A stretch of 64,000 bases of DNA from Anodontia alba (lineage: Eukaryota > Mollusca > Bivalvia > Lucinida > Lucinidae). The notes under the pieces were generated by a model. The model saw only the letters and a list, made by a program, of their open reading frames with translations, searched no databases and was not told the DNA's origin. The position numbers and the translations under genes are program-made. Positions 1-48,307 of the stretch are shown here, piece after piece. Location: contig OZ024828.1 in assembly GCA_964016985.1 (NCBI GenBank), forward strand, positions 80,212,033 to 80,276,032, in the 5' to 3' direction. The first letter of the stretch is position 1, and each line of letters starts with the position of its first letter.

Positions 1-29
1 TGACAATTAAATTTAAGAACACTTACCAT

Positions 30-182
30 GTGCAGCCAAATTCAATGGCTCGACATCTTTGGGACCATGGAAATGTTTTAAAGACATGGGTAGTTCGAAT
101 CACTGAGGGTTAATCATAGCACCAGGTCAGGTGGAAAATGGGGGTTATTTAAGGATGTCTTTTCGACCATCTATATAATAAT
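30..182. mobile_element. Tigger/pogo-type MITE, left part
   Basis: GTGCAGCCAAATTCAATGGC and later GGACCATGGAAATGTTTTA match the first half of the element at 61503. The other half is missing, and a CATYACG element begins at 185. Confidence 0.65.
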
Positions 183-184
183 GG

Positions 185-448
185 CATCACGAAAACACGC
201 CTATATAATTTTGACCCCCTTAAGCCCCACTTTTATATAGTAAAACTGGGGTTTACAGGGGTATACATTATTTTTCTTATTTCTGCTCAAAACATAGATT
301 GTGGGTACTCGTTAGAACCGCCTCGCCGATCCACAATCTATGTTTTGAGCAGAAATAAGAAAAAAAAATCAGAATTTTTTAATCTGAACATTTTCCTTTT
401 TTGGTTGTAAAATTTTCAATATATTTGAATAGGCGTGTTTTCGTAATG
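185..448 (+). mobile_element. CATYACG hairpin MITE, copy 1
   Basis: Starts CATCACGAAAACACGCCTAT and ends AGGCGTGTTTTCGTAATG. The right arm of the core palindrome is shortened (CGCCGATCCACAATC). Strand is set by end A first. Confidence 0.88.
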
Positions 449-899
449 GTATGTTGAACGTTCTCATTAGAAACACCTCGATGAGGCTATTCTAATAACT
501 ACAAACACCATACCTTTCATGTTTAATAAGGAACTCTCCTTTTAATGCCGAAAAAATGTTCCTATTAATACTTTTTTTAATATGCGCTATAGGAATAACT
601 TGCATCAACATTCATCCAGTATTTTGTCTTGCTAGAGTCTTTTTTTGTGTGTGTGTCTGGGTACGGCTGGCCCCGTGGATGCTGGTCCGTGTCTATGCCT
701 TTTCAGTCTGCGCGGTAGCGCAGCATGGCTGGGTCTATACTATGCGACATATTGGTATCTTGGTCTCCTTGCCAATAGCTTAATAATTGGTCAGCCTGCA
801 CGGTTGCGCAGCCTGAATCTTTTATTTTGCTGGCCGGTATTAGTTCCTCCTGGAGGTCTGCTGTGCCTGGACCTGTGGTATTTTTATCCGTTATGCGGC

Positions 900-1130
900 T
901 ATTCGTTAATGTTGCATGCGCACCCGGCTAAGGCTCGGATCAGCTTGCGCATCCGCGCGGTCTGATTTGGGTCTTCACTGTGCGCTCTATGGAAGGCTGG
1001 GATCATATGTATCCTTTATGCGGCCGGTGAGGACTTTTATCTGGTGCGCGAATGCGCAGGCTGATCTTGGACTTCGCTTGTCGCATACTTGTGTACTGTG
1101 GGAATTGCTGTGCATGTACCCCGGATAACT
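900..1130. repeat. CGCAGGCTGATC/GTCTTCACTGTGCGC interspersed repeat cluster
   Basis: AGCTTGCGCATCCGCGCGGT, TGGGTCTTCACTGTGCGCTC and ATGCGCAGGCTGATCTTGGA. The same phrases recur at 9140-9210, 15890-15980, 24640-24760, 27455-27570, 35285-35350, 37340-37400, 57670-57800 and 62140-62285, in both orientations. Class unknown. Confidence 0.65.
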
Positions 1131-1236
1131 TATTTTATTGTACATTGCCGCTATTTTTTGTGTGACGTAGCTGGCGTGGCGCACCGCATCACGTTACGTT
1201 TTCGTGCGCGACGTCATCTATATTTATTGTTTATTA

Positions 1237-1270
1237 CATCCTGAAGAAGCCGTGGTGGCGAAACGTTGAT
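1237..1270 (+). ncRNA. Hammerhead-ribozyme-like core (possible)
   Basis: CATC, then CTGAAGA, a short GCC...GGC stem, GAAA, CGTT and GATG. CATC/GATG could be stem I, CTGANGA and GAAA are hammerhead core boxes, and ACGT would be the minimal stem III before a T cleavage residue, as in Penelope-type and mollusc ribozymes. An unpaired A before the GCC stem departs from the canonical G-C pair, so activity is doubtful. Confidence 0.3.
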
Positions 1271-1502
1271 GTTAATACATGATAAAGATTATTTCGTGTT
1301 GGTGTTGATTTACTGTACCAAATCCTTTTAATACCGCGAATATTTGTTTTCTGGGCGATCAGAACAATCTCCTATGGGCTCAAAAACTAGTTCAAATCAG
1401 CCTGCTAAAAGATGTTCCAGTTATTGAAATCTTCCTCTATCTATATTATATTACTGTTATTATTAATGTTGGTTTTTAGTGTGACAACCTGTCGTCTTAA
1501 GA

Positions 1503-38435
<36,933 letters not shown>

Positions 38436-38462
<27 letters not shown>

Positions 38463-39545
38463 ACTTGGCCAAATTCAGGAAAAGCTAGGACCTATACTTA
38501 TTGAATCTCTTCCTAATATAATAGAACATAACTATTTAGGTCTTACATTAACTGGTAATGGGCAATGGCACTGCCTTATTGAAAACATGATTAAAAGTGC
38601 ATCTAATGTTTTCAGTGAAGCTTGGTGAATAAACTTGACCAAATACAGGAAAAGCTAGGACCTAGACTTATTGAATCTCTTCCTAATATAATAGAATATA
38701 ACCATTTAGGTCTTACATTAACTAGTATGGGCAATGGCACTGCCTTATTGAAAACTTAATTAAAAGTGCATCTAAAGTATTGGTATAATGCAGATGCATT
38801 CAAACGTGTTGCTTTAAACCAAATAAACGTATCACATTTGCTGCCAATTATTGAATATTAATGTGCTATATGGGATGGCTGCACGGCACAAGATATCAGT
38901 TCTCTTCAAACACTTCAGAATGAACCGCAGAGTAACAGGCTTAACAAGATCGGTTTCATTAGCTAACCTTTATGGATAATGCGGTTGGGTGTCACTTGCA
39001 GAAAGACGCAGGCAGCAAAAACTTATTTCTATGTACAAATCAGTCAGTGATTTTGTTCCTACATGCGTATCTGAACTGATTCCTCCTACAGTTGGAGAAA
39101 TAAGTACCTATACGCTACGAAATCAACACGATATTACTGTTCCCTTCTGTATGACTAAAAGTTTACGTAAATCATTACGAAAACACGCCTATTTAAATTT
39201 ATTGAAAATTTTACAACCCAAAAAGGAAAATTTTCCGATAAAAAAATCCGATATTTTTCATATTTCTTCTCAAAACATAAATTATGGGTACTTGTTAGGA
39301 CCGCCTCGGCTAGGCGGTTCTAACGAGTAACCACAATCTTTGTTTTGATCAGAAATAAGAAAAATAATGTATACCCCTGTAAACCCCGGTTTTACTATAT
39401 AAAAGTGGGGTTTGAGGGGAGGGGGGGGGTCAAAATTATATAGGCATGTTTTCGTGATGCATGTATTCCATCATCTATTTCTGCATGGAATTCACTTGAC
39501 AGAGAACTACGCAATTCACCATCTCTGGCAAGCTTTAAGTGTCAG
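38436..39545 (+). pseudogene. Degenerate LINE reverse-transcriptase fragment, partly tandem duplicated
   Basis: Two copies of a 170-bp segment (from 38436 and 38606) are followed by RT thumb and C-terminal remnants: INVSHLLPIIEY, CAIWDGCTAQDISSLQ, then SLAERRRQQKL and, after an inserted MITE, PSSISAWNSLDRELRNSPSL (39460-39545). These match the end of jockey/CR1-like LINE polymerases, where a conserved IRPLLEYA...WDGC motif precedes AARIVTG. Stops and frame changes make it inactive. The first copy overlaps the end of the arrestin coding sequence. Confidence 0.75.
39174..39459 (-). mobile_element. CATYACG hairpin MITE, copy 21, inside a LINE
   Basis: Complete. LINE polymerase sequence resumes right after it at 39460. 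Confidence 0.88.
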
Positions 39546-39681
39546 CGGTTCTAACGAGTACCCACAATCTACGTTTTTTAGGAAAATAAGAAAAATAATC
39601 TATACCCCTTTAAACCCCAGTTTTACTATATAAAAGTGGGGTTTAAGGGGGTCAAAATCATATAGGCGTGTTTAAGTTATG
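39545..39681 (-). mobile_element. CATYACG hairpin MITE, copy 22 (end A half)
   Basis: Runs from CGGTTCTAACGAGTACCC to the end A terminus, which is degenerate (GTGTTTAAGTTATG). Confidence 0.83.
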
Positions 39682-39806
39682 AAGCTGATTAATGCTACTA
39701 TGCTTTCGACCACGTTCAGAAAGTCATGTTTGCTTGGTGCTTTACACAGAAGTAAAGGCAAACTTTTGTCATGATTTAATGCAAAACCATTTGTCGCAAC
39801 AACCTA

Positions 39807-41372
39807 CGAGGGTCATGCAAAACGTATTGTCACTGGGTTCGGTTTACTTCAGTGCTACGTTTTATCAAACATATTTTTATTACAAACCTTCAAAGTATTC
39901 CCCCTTTACTGAAACACATTCTTGTAACCTTTTTACCCAGTCGTGAAAAGCAGATAAATAGTCTTCTTTTGGTTTTTGTTGGAGACACTGATAAATAGCG
40001 CTGCCAAGAGAACTTCTAGACGTATACTTATTTCCAGAAAGCATTTTCTTAAGCTTTGGAAATAAAAAGAAGTCACAGGGACAGATCAGGTGAATAAGGT
40101 GGGTGGTTTTAACCTTTTACCTTTCCAGAAGCCAAAAAAGACTTAAAAACCTCACATTTATGAGAGGAGGCGTTGTCTTGTAAACGGTGGACTCCTGACC
40201 ATCCTTTGCTTGGTCGTTTCTTATTGTAAACCTTACGAAAACACGTCTATTGAAATATATAGAAAATTTCATCTCCCAAAACTGAAAAATTTCAGATAAA
40301 AAATTCTGATATTTTTCATATTTCTGCTTAAAACATAGATTGTGGGTACCCGTTAGAACCGCCTCGGCGAGGCGGTTCTAACGAGTTCCCACAATCTATG
40401 TTCTTGAGCAGAATATGAAAAATAATGTATACCCCTGTAAACCTCAGTTTTACTGTATAAATTTGGAGCTTAAGGGGGTTAAAATTTTATAGGTATGTTT
40501 TCGTGATGAACTCTTTCACTTTCTTCAGTTCAGAATTCTTGTAATATCGGCCAGTGACTGTTTGACCAGATGGACAAGACACTTGAACGACTGGTCCACT
40601 TGAATTAAAGAAAACTGCGTACAACATCTTTTTCGAACTTATAGTTCTCTTGGCAATACATGGGCGTTTTTGATCTTTTCGCTTCCATTGCTTATTATCA
40701 GCCCTTCTTTGTGGCTCAAACATGTGCACCCAGGTTTCATCACCTGTTAGAAATAACCCGACTATTACAGCCTTTGTATGCTTTCAAAAGTTCCCGGCCA
40801 CATTTAAGGCGTTGTGTCTTTTGCTCCTCAGTGAGCAAATGAGGTACCCACCAAGCGCAAACCTTTCTCAGGTCCAAACGTCTTTTCAGAATTGTTTGCA
40901 CACTGCCTTCTGATATGCCAGTACAACTAGCTATATCTGACAGACAATCGCGTATCGACCACAATCTTTACAGCAGCGATGTTAGCCTTGGTAACGGAGG
41001 TTTTAGGCCTTCCAGGACGGGTACATGTATTATCTTCGACAGAAAATTTCCCAGTTTTAAGAGCTTTAACCCACCTAAAAACTGTGCGCATTGAAATAGT
41101 CTGAGGTCCATATATACCACACAATTCATTAAATATCTGCTTTAAATCTATATTAAGCCTAATGCGGCATTTAATATTGCTACGAATTTTAGTCTTCTGG
41201 TCCATGTTCCATTGTAACAAGTAAATTGGTCAGTGTATATGACTGCATCTATTTCAATTTGAAATAACTCGGGTCAGTTGGAAAGCATTCAAGTGCAGTG
41301 AAGCATTTTAAAATATACCTGGGATAAAACTAAGGAAGCCTATTAGTGACAGAACTTTTTGCACGACTCTCG
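39807..41372 (-). pseudogene. mariner/Tc1 element with broken transposase, interrupted by a MITE
   Basis: The ends ACGAGGGTCATGCAAAACG and (minus) ACGAGAGTCGTGCAAAAAG are flanked by TA on both sides. Removing the 277-bp MITE leaves about 1.29 kb, the usual mariner size. On the minus strand: an N-terminal helix-turn-helix part (TVFRWVKALKTGKF, GRPKTSV), DIASCTGISEGSVQTILKR, then GDETWVHMFEPQRR with the first catalytic Asp, LQDNASSHK with the second, and CDFFLFPKLK with the third. Several frameshifts are present. It was a DD(x)D transposase and is now inactive. Confidence 0.85.
40232..40508 (-). mobile_element. CATYACG hairpin MITE, copy 23, inside a mariner
   Basis: Complete. The mariner transposase reads YYKNSELKKVKE on one side and NKKRPSKGWSGV on the other. 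The flanks suggest a possible AAC duplication. Confidence 0.88.
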
Positions 41373-41566
41373 TATGCACAAGAAGCTTTATTCTAGTAGT
41401 TTGTTTTTTAAAATCTCAAATATTTTTTACTCTTTCCCAAAGTAAAAATGAAAACAAATGATGCAATTGTGCAACCATCTTTAGGGTAGGTAACTTGGAG
41501 GCAGATTTTCAACAAGTTCCGCTCGTTATTATTATTATTGTTTTTATTTTATTTATTTTTTTATTC

Positions 41567-41601
<35 letters not shown>

Positions 41602-41904
41602 ATAATTACACAATATTGTTGTGAAACATTAATAATTTAAATTCAGCAAAGAAAAGGAAAACACTCACGATAATTTAAAAGAGGGTTTTTCAACACAGTA
41701 CTCTTTTGGCAACAGATTTAGCTGTTTTGAGGGGTGGAGTGGGGTTGGGGGGGTAAAAATGGCCAAAATGCATGTATTTTTTTAACTTCTGCCAAACAGA
41801 GGTAAAATATATGCTATATTTTAGGTTTAAAATGATGTATGTTTTTGCATATAGGTAAAATATGTGCTATGTTTAGGGTTTTAAGGGTATATATTTTTGC
41901 ATAA

Positions 41905-43580
41905 GGAGTGATACACGTACCACCCCTGATGATAATCCCAATACAGCTGGCTCTCATACGGACTGTTTTACAACAAATGGATATTATCCCAAGCTTTCTT
42001 CTTGCTTTGTCAGGGGTGGTACACGTACCACTCCAGACCCTAAATCCAGCCGTCTCTTTGTTCCATAGAAATATTTACCATATATTTGAAAATATTGATT
42101 TTAAGACCCTTAAAGTGGTACACGTACCACTCTCTGGATTGTGACCTTTTTCTGATTGTTGTTATTGTAACAGTTGTTATCTCCACTATCGATAATCTTT
42201 CGGTTCTTAACAGCAAGTGGTACACGTACCACTCCAGACCATAAATACATTGTCTCTCAAACCCTTAGGAATATTTACCATAAATTTGAAACAAACTATT
42301 TTTAGACTTCATTCAAAGTGGTACGTGTACCACTCCCTGGATTTTGACCACTTGAGATTGTTGTTATTGTAAAAGTTGTTATCTTATTTCAGATAATCTT
42401 TTGGTTTCCTCAATGACAAGGAGTTGTACACGTACCACTCTAGACCAGAAATTCAGCTGCTTCTGTGCCCCATAGATATATTAATCATAAATTTGAAAAT
42501 AATGATTTCAGACTCTTTTCTCAAAGAGGTACGTGTACCACTCCCTGGATATAGACTTCTTTTGATTTTACCAGTAGTTATTGAACCAGTTATCTACACT
42601 TCAGATGTTCTTTTGGTTTTCTTTGACAGATAGTGGTACGCGTACCACTCCAGACCATAAAGTCATCTGCCTCTTTGCCCCACAGAAATATTAACCATAC
42701 ATTTGAAAATAAATATTGATTATAAATCACTTCTGTCAAAGTGGTGCGCGAACCACTCCCTGGATTGTGACCACTTCTGATTGTTTGTGTTGAGGTTTTA
42801 CGGCCCAATGGGATCATGTAGAGCGCGGTCAGTATACTTAGCCACACCTTTACTGGGCGGGCTTCTGCTTGTTGTTATTGTAAGGGGTGTTATCTGCATT
42901 TCAGATAATCTTTGGGTTTCTTTGACAGTAAGTGGTACGCGTACCACCACAGACCATAAATTCATCTGCATCTTTGCCCCCTCCCCCACCCTCGAGAAAT
43001 ATTAACCATAAATTTTAAAATAAAGAATTATTATAAGTCACTTCTCGCAAAGTGGTACGCGTACCACTCCCTGAATTGTGACCACTCCTGATTGTTGTTA
43101 TTGTAAAGGTTATTTTCTACACAAAAGATAATGTTTTGGTTTCCCTAACGGTGTTTTATGCTTACAATTCTAGAATAGAAATTCAGCTGCATATTTGCCG
43201 CATAGAAGTATTTACCATAAACTTGAAAACAAATATAGATTAAAAGACCATTCTCTCAAAGTGGTATACGTACCTATCCCTGGATTGTAACCACTTCGGA
43301 TTGTTGTTATTGTAACAGTTGTTATCTATATTTCAGCTCATCGTTTTGTTTGCTTGACAGGGGGTGGTACTGGTTACCACTATAAACCAGAAATTCAGCT
43401 GTCTCTTGTCCCCATAAAAATATTAACCATAAATTTGAAAATAAATATTGATTTTAAGACACTCCTCTCAAAGTGTTACGGATTGTGACCACTTCTGATT
43501 TTTTGTTAGGGTTGTTATCCACACTTCACATAATGTTTCGGTTTCTTTGACAGGGAGTTGTACGCTTACCACTCTAGAGC
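41905..43580. repeat. Array of about 16 GTGGTAC-N2-GTACCAC palindromes in about 205-bp tandem units
   Basis: Palindromes near 41908, 42016, 42114, 42216, 42318, 42423, 42527, 42632, 42740, 42931 and 43051 read GTGGTACACGTACCAC, GTGGTACGTGTACCAC or GTGGTACGCGTACCAC. Each alternates between 'CTCCAGACC' and 'CTCCCTGGATTGTGACC' contexts about 105 bp apart. Later ones (43260-43565) are decayed. A SINE fragment lies at 42783-42870. Confidence 0.85.
42783..42870 (-). mobile_element. SINE tail fragment, reverse orientation, inside the palindrome array
   Basis: GTTGAGGTTTTACGGCCCAA, then GTAGAGCGCGGTCAGTATAC and CTTTACTGGGCGGGC match the inverse of the SINE 3' part. It interrupts one unit of the GTGGTAC palindrome array. 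Confidence 0.75.
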
Positions 43581-43654
43581 AGAAATTCAGCAGTCTCTTT
43601 GCCCGACAGAAATACGAGTTTACCATACATTTGGAAACAAATATTGATTTTATG

Positions 43655-44110
43655 ACACTTCTCCGTTATATACTTATGTCCCGTGAAGCCGAAACCTCAT
43701 GCAGACCATAACTTCCGTACTGTGTGAGATAATTAAAAATATTGGGTAGATGCCATACACAAGAAGAATAACTCTTCCCTTGTTCTCTATCTAGTTATCT
43801 CCCCTGAATGAACTTCTTAGCCGAATTGTTGTGCACTCCATAACTTCTAAATTGTTTTCAATGTTTTGATAATATTTGAAAGAGACATAGATAAGGACCA
43901 GTCGGTGTGTTGCGTGCAAGAGACCTTTCTCCATTATATACTTATCTCCCGTGAAACCGATATCTTGTGCAGGCCATAACTCCCATCTGTTTGAATTAAC
44001 TTGACAACATTTAGAAGGGACATAATAGATCAAGTAGGAGTGTCGCATACAAGAAGGACAAATTTTGCTCTGTGACAGTTTTACCCTAATTAACAGACAG
44101 CAGATACCTT
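43655..44110. repeat. Three diverged tandem units of about 130 bp
   Basis: ATATACTTATGTCCCGTGAA at 43670, a similar phrase at 43795 and TATACTTATCTCCCGTGAAA at about 43943, each followed by CCATAACTTC and AAGAAGGA-like text. Confidence 0.6.
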
Positions 44111-44308
44111 TATCTTGGCTATTTTTGTTAATATGTAGACTCACAAATTTAAAGTATTTAGAAATAATATATGTCCTGTGCATGTAATACTAAGTAATCA
44201 CATCAAAAGTCACTAATAGATGAAGTTTGTAAAAAAAAATAATTAAAGAACATACAAAAATAAAATCATTTACAGTGCACCTATTATTGTTTTTAGTTAT
44301 TAATTTTG

Positions 44309-44616
44309 GCCGGCCTCGGTGGCTCAATTGGATGCACCGTCCGACTGGAGACCAGGAGTTCGCGGGTTCAACCCCGCCGAGGTCGGCAACATTCTTTCGT
44401 AGAGATTGATCATGAAATATTTTCCACGGCCATTCTCTCCCTTCCCCTGATTCAAGAAGGGCAGTTGTCAGTTTCTGGCGAAAGAATGTGCACAATACTG
44501 GTTAACCGCTTAGAGGACTAAGCCTGCCCAGTAAACGTGTGGTTAGATAAACTGACCGCGCTCGACATGACCCCATTGGGTTGACTGGGCCGTAAAACCT
44601 CAACACAAACAAACTC
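44309..44616 (+). mobile_element. tRNA-derived SINE, full length, with 10-bp target duplication
   Basis: A tRNA-like head contains an A box (TGGCTCAATTGG) and a B box (GGTTCAACCCC), closed by CCGAGGTCGGCA. A conserved body follows and the tail reads AAAACCTCAACACAAACAAA. Direct repeats ATTAATTTTG flank it at 44299-44308 and 44617-44626. The pol III boxes suggest internal transcription and the flanking repeats show LINE-type retroposition. It is not a functional tRNA gene because the cloverleaf arms are imperfect and the body continues. Confidence 0.85.
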
Positions 44617-45110
44617 ATTAATTTTGCCACATTTCGTACTATCTTAAAAAAAAAGTTTGCATCTTTAACTTTGCGTCGTTTCATTTTCATGACATCTTAT
44701 TGAAATCTACAATAACAGCAAATATAGTAATGATTAGGTCGAGCGATCTGTCATCTCTTTTGGTAGCTTTTTTCCCATATTATTTACACTACTTTTAACC
44801 GTTCTAAAACAAAACCACACGACCTCAGTTAAATAATAGAACCCCGCCAATTGTCAATTAACGCTTTACATACTGTGTAAAATTTCAGCAGACGTCATTT
44901 TGAAAATATCCACCCCCGCCCCACCCCTCCCAACTCACTTTGCACCCCTCCCCTCTCCCTTTCGCACTCAGGTAATTATATGATATTTCATGCAGCAGCG
45001 CGGCTTTCCCTCTTCGTCAATAAGAATAGTATACATAGTGTTTTATTTTTGAATGGCCAGCGAACTACTTGATCAGCCTGTGGGGATGCAGATACCCCAG
45101 GACTTCAAAA

Positions 45111-45361
45111 TACACATACCTATAAAATGTTGACCCCCTTAAACTCCACTTTTATATAGTAAAACTGGGGTTTACAGGGGTAAACATTATTTTTCTTATT
45201 TCTGCTCAAAAACATAGATTGTGGGTACTCGTTAGAACCGCCTCGCCGACAATCTATGTTTTGAGCAGAAATATGAAAAATATCAGAATTTTTTATCGGA
45301 AAATTTTCATTTTTTGGTGGTAAAGTTTTCAGTATATTTGATTAGGCATGTTTTCGTAATG
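45111..45361 (+). mobile_element. CATYACG hairpin MITE, copy 24
   Basis: The first bases of end A are eroded. One core arm is shortened after CCGCCTCGCCGA. Confidence 0.84.
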
Positions 45362-45499
45362 GGACTTCAAAATGCACATTTGCGACGAGATCCGTTTACT
45401 ACGTTCGAAGAGTTTTGTTTGTATTATTACAATTTACATAAAATAAATACAAGATGTACAAAATCGCCCTTATCGCTCACTCGATTACTAGACAAGTTT

Positions 45500-45880
45500 C
45501 GAGTTTAGGAGAAGAATTTCAAAATTACATTTTCAAGATGACGGCTATGGTGGCCATCTGGGATTTCTGACTGGAACAATTATAGCTTTGATTTACAAGT
45601 CACACCGATACTTCATACCAAGTGTCAAGTCATTTGGCCTTTCAATTCAAATAGATTTGCAGAGATGGCAGGCATCTAGGATTTCTTATGGAACCAGTGT
45701 CGCTCCGACACTACCTACCAAGGTTCGAGAGTCTGTTGGAGTTTTCTACCTGGAGAAGTAGTTCAAAATACATGTTCAAGATGGTCGCCGTGGCCGACTT
45801 CTTTGATTTCCGATCCGAAATGGTTTTAGCTATTTTTTATCTAGAGGTACAAATACAGGAATTTTTGTAAAAGTTACAAC
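45500..45880. other. Diverged direct repeat, otherwise unassigned
   Basis: TTCAAAATTACATTTTCAAG followed by ATGACGGC...GGGATTTCT recurs in altered form near 45660 and 45760. No gene evidence. Confidence 0.4.
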
Positions 45881-46048
45881 TAGAAAACAAACCTGACGCC
45901 CTTTAAATTTAAAACTGATATATACAAAGACATTTGTGAAGCACTGGCATACAATGTGGACCTAGATCTTAATGCGAAGTCTTTCTTACGTTTTCTAGAT
46001 ACTGCCACACGCCCTCGCGGACAATTTAGGCGTCTGATCAAGATCAAC

Positions 46049-46363
46049 CATTACGAAAACTTGCCTATTCAAATATACTGAAAATTTTACCACCAAAACA
46101 TGAAAATTTTCAGACAAAAATTGTGATATTTTTTCATATTTCTGCTCAAAACATAGATTGTGGGTACTCGTTAAAACCGCCTCAACGAGGCGGTTCTTAC
46201 GAGTACCCACAATCTATGTTTTGGATGCGGTTCTAACGAGTACCCACAATCTATGTTTTGAGCAGAAACAAGAAAAATAATGTATACCCCTGTAAACCCC
46301 AGTTTTACTTTATAAAAGTGGGGTTTAATGGGATCAAAATTATATAGGCATGTTTTCGTGATG
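46049..46363 (-). mobile_element. CATYACG hairpin MITE, copy 25, with a repeated core arm
   Basis: Both ends are present. The inner core arm (GGTTCTAACGAGTACCC to TATGTTTTG) occurs twice in a row, making it about 315 bp. Confidence 0.86.
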
Positions 46364-46602
46364 ACTATTTGCCACAGTACAGGAGCGTTTGTAAGCGCCC
46401 AACAAATAAAACAAATCTGAAACCCAATAAATTTCAAATGGATATGTCGAAATGCTTTTTTTTTTTATATTAGCAAACAGCGTAGACCAAGATCAGAATC
46501 GGCGTCACTGTACTTTTATAGCACAAGAAATGTTGCAAACTTACACCAAAGAAAACTGATCTTACACTTCATATTTATAATCTACACCCAGATCAGAGGT
46601 AG

Positions 46603-46883
46603 ACCGTCCGACTGGAGACCAGGAGGTCGCGGGTTCAACCCCCGCCGAGGTCGGCAACATTCTTTCGTGGAGATTGATCATGAAATATTTTCTACGGCCA
46701 TTCTCTCCCTTCCGCTGATTCAAGAAGGGCAGTTGTCAGTTTCTGGTGAAAGAATGTGCACAATACTGGTTAACCGCTTAGAGGACTAAGCCTGCCCAGT
46801 AAAAGTGTGGTTAGGTAAACTGACCGCGCTCGACATGACCCCACTGGGTTGACTGGGCCGTAAAACCTCAACACAAACAAAAA
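46603..46883 (+). mobile_element. Same SINE, 5'-truncated, with 13-bp target duplication
   Basis: Begins within the tRNA head (ACCGTCCGACTGGAGACC) and shares body and tail with the copy at 44309. AGATCAGAGGTAG is repeated exactly at 46590-46602 and 46884-46896. It has inserted into a GTAGACC...GATCAG hairpin repeat. Confidence 0.88.
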
Positions 46884-47191
46884 AGATCAGAGGTAGGACG
46901 CGGAGTCTGATCAGGGTCACCATTGTTTGTTTTATGCACAGGAAGTTTTGTAAACGTACAAAAAAGTCGGACCTCCCTTAAATTTAAAATGGAACCGTCC
47001 CAGTGGAGCTTTTGGGACATTGGCAAACAGTGTGTACCAGATCGGACGCCGCTGAATGCCTTCGTGTGTTGATGGGCATATACAGCCCTGTCGTCGGCGT
47101 ATTAAAAATATGCCAATTATGACACTTTTGAATTCCATTTAACCTTTTTCAGCGTTGTTCACCTACCATGTCAAAGAATCAACCGACTAAT

Positions 47192-47425
47192 TTAACCCGT
47201 AATAGCCTAGCGTCCCATAAAAAGGACATTAGCAAACAGTGTAGACCCAGTTCGGACGCCACAGAACGCGGCGTCTGATCAGGGTCTACACTGTTTGCAT
47301 TAAATTCAGATACGTGTTTCTATAAAACATGACAATAATAAAAACTAAGCAGACATCCCTTATATAGGAAATGAACTTGTCCAAATAGTTAAAGTAGAAG
47401 AATCCACTCAGCATAAATGGGTTAA
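47192..47425. mobile_element. piggyBac-type MITE with TTAA ends, copy 1
   Basis: TTAA at both limits, with ends TTAACCCGTAATAGCCTAGC and GCATAAATGGGTTAA. Inside is a hairpin: GTGTAGACCCAG...CTGATCAGGGTCTACAC. Shares most of its length with the copy at 60172. Confidence 0.75.
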
Positions 47426-47543
47426 TGCAATACAAATGTTTTATTGGCATCAAACGTACAAATTGATTTTCGCCAAATATGAAAATGATCTAGCTGTCTG
47501 TCTGTCTACGAGTATCTATCTGAATAGTTTATGTGTTTCAAAA

Positions 47544-47548
<5 letters not shown>

Positions 47549-47603
<55 letters not shown>

Positions 47604-47618
47604 GTCTATCTATCTATC
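47549..47618. repeat. (TATC)n microsatellite
   Basis: About 17 units with one TGTC variant. Confidence 0.97.
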
Positions 47619-48023
47619 TTTGATTGTTACGCTAGCCACTCTGCTCCACCATGTTACACTTCATTTGTGATATGGGTCACTGTCATGAGTTGCAATAAAT
47701 TATAAAATGTTTCTTGGTATTTATTCTACTGTTTGTTACCCGTATTACTATGTAAATTACGGTAACTGTCTTGTCTTATTATGTAAATTACGGTAACCAT
47801 CGTTTTCCATTTTCTCTGATGTCACACTTGACTTTGAGAGAATAAAGTACTTTTGACTTCACTTGACTTGGCCTGTAAATAAGATGCCATTTTCATATGT
47901 ACACTTAGTTTAATGTTTTGTCTTTGTAGCAGAGAAAAATAACATTTTATTTAATTTTCATTTTTGAATGCATATCCCAGAGAAGCTTACATATCTACAC
48001 AATCATGTTTTTTATTATAGCTT

Positions 48024-48307
48024 CATTACGAAAACGCGCCTATTCAAATATACTGAAAATTTTACCGCCAAAAAATGAAAATTTTCAGATAAAATTTCTG
48101 ATATTTTTTACATTTCTGCTAAAACATAGATGGTGGAGACTCGTTAGAACCGCCTCAGTGAGGCGGTTCTAACGAGTACCCACAATCTATGTTTTTGAAC
48201 AGAAATAAGAAAAATAATGTTTACCCCTGTAAACCCCAGTTTTACTATATAAAAGTGGGGTTTAAGTACATTGTAGGTCAACATTATATAGGCATGTTTT
48301 CGTGATG
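48024..48307 (-). mobile_element. CATYACG hairpin MITE, copy 26
   Basis: Complete, with core centre CCTCAGTGAGG (paired A-T replacing G-C). Confidence 0.87.

Noticed and set aside
41905..43580. CRISPR-like array of regularly spaced short palindromes
   Set aside because: The spacers are themselves repeated, the setting is animal intergenic DNA, and there are no cas genes. It is a satellite-type array.
43791..44183. 130-codon minus-strand frame starting MHRTYIISKYFKFV
   Set aside because: Lies over diverged tandem repeats, has no recognised domain and no splice support.
44309..44386. A tRNA gene
   Set aside because: A and B boxes are present, but the arms are imperfect, the head continues into a SINE body and the whole is bounded by a retroposition duplication.
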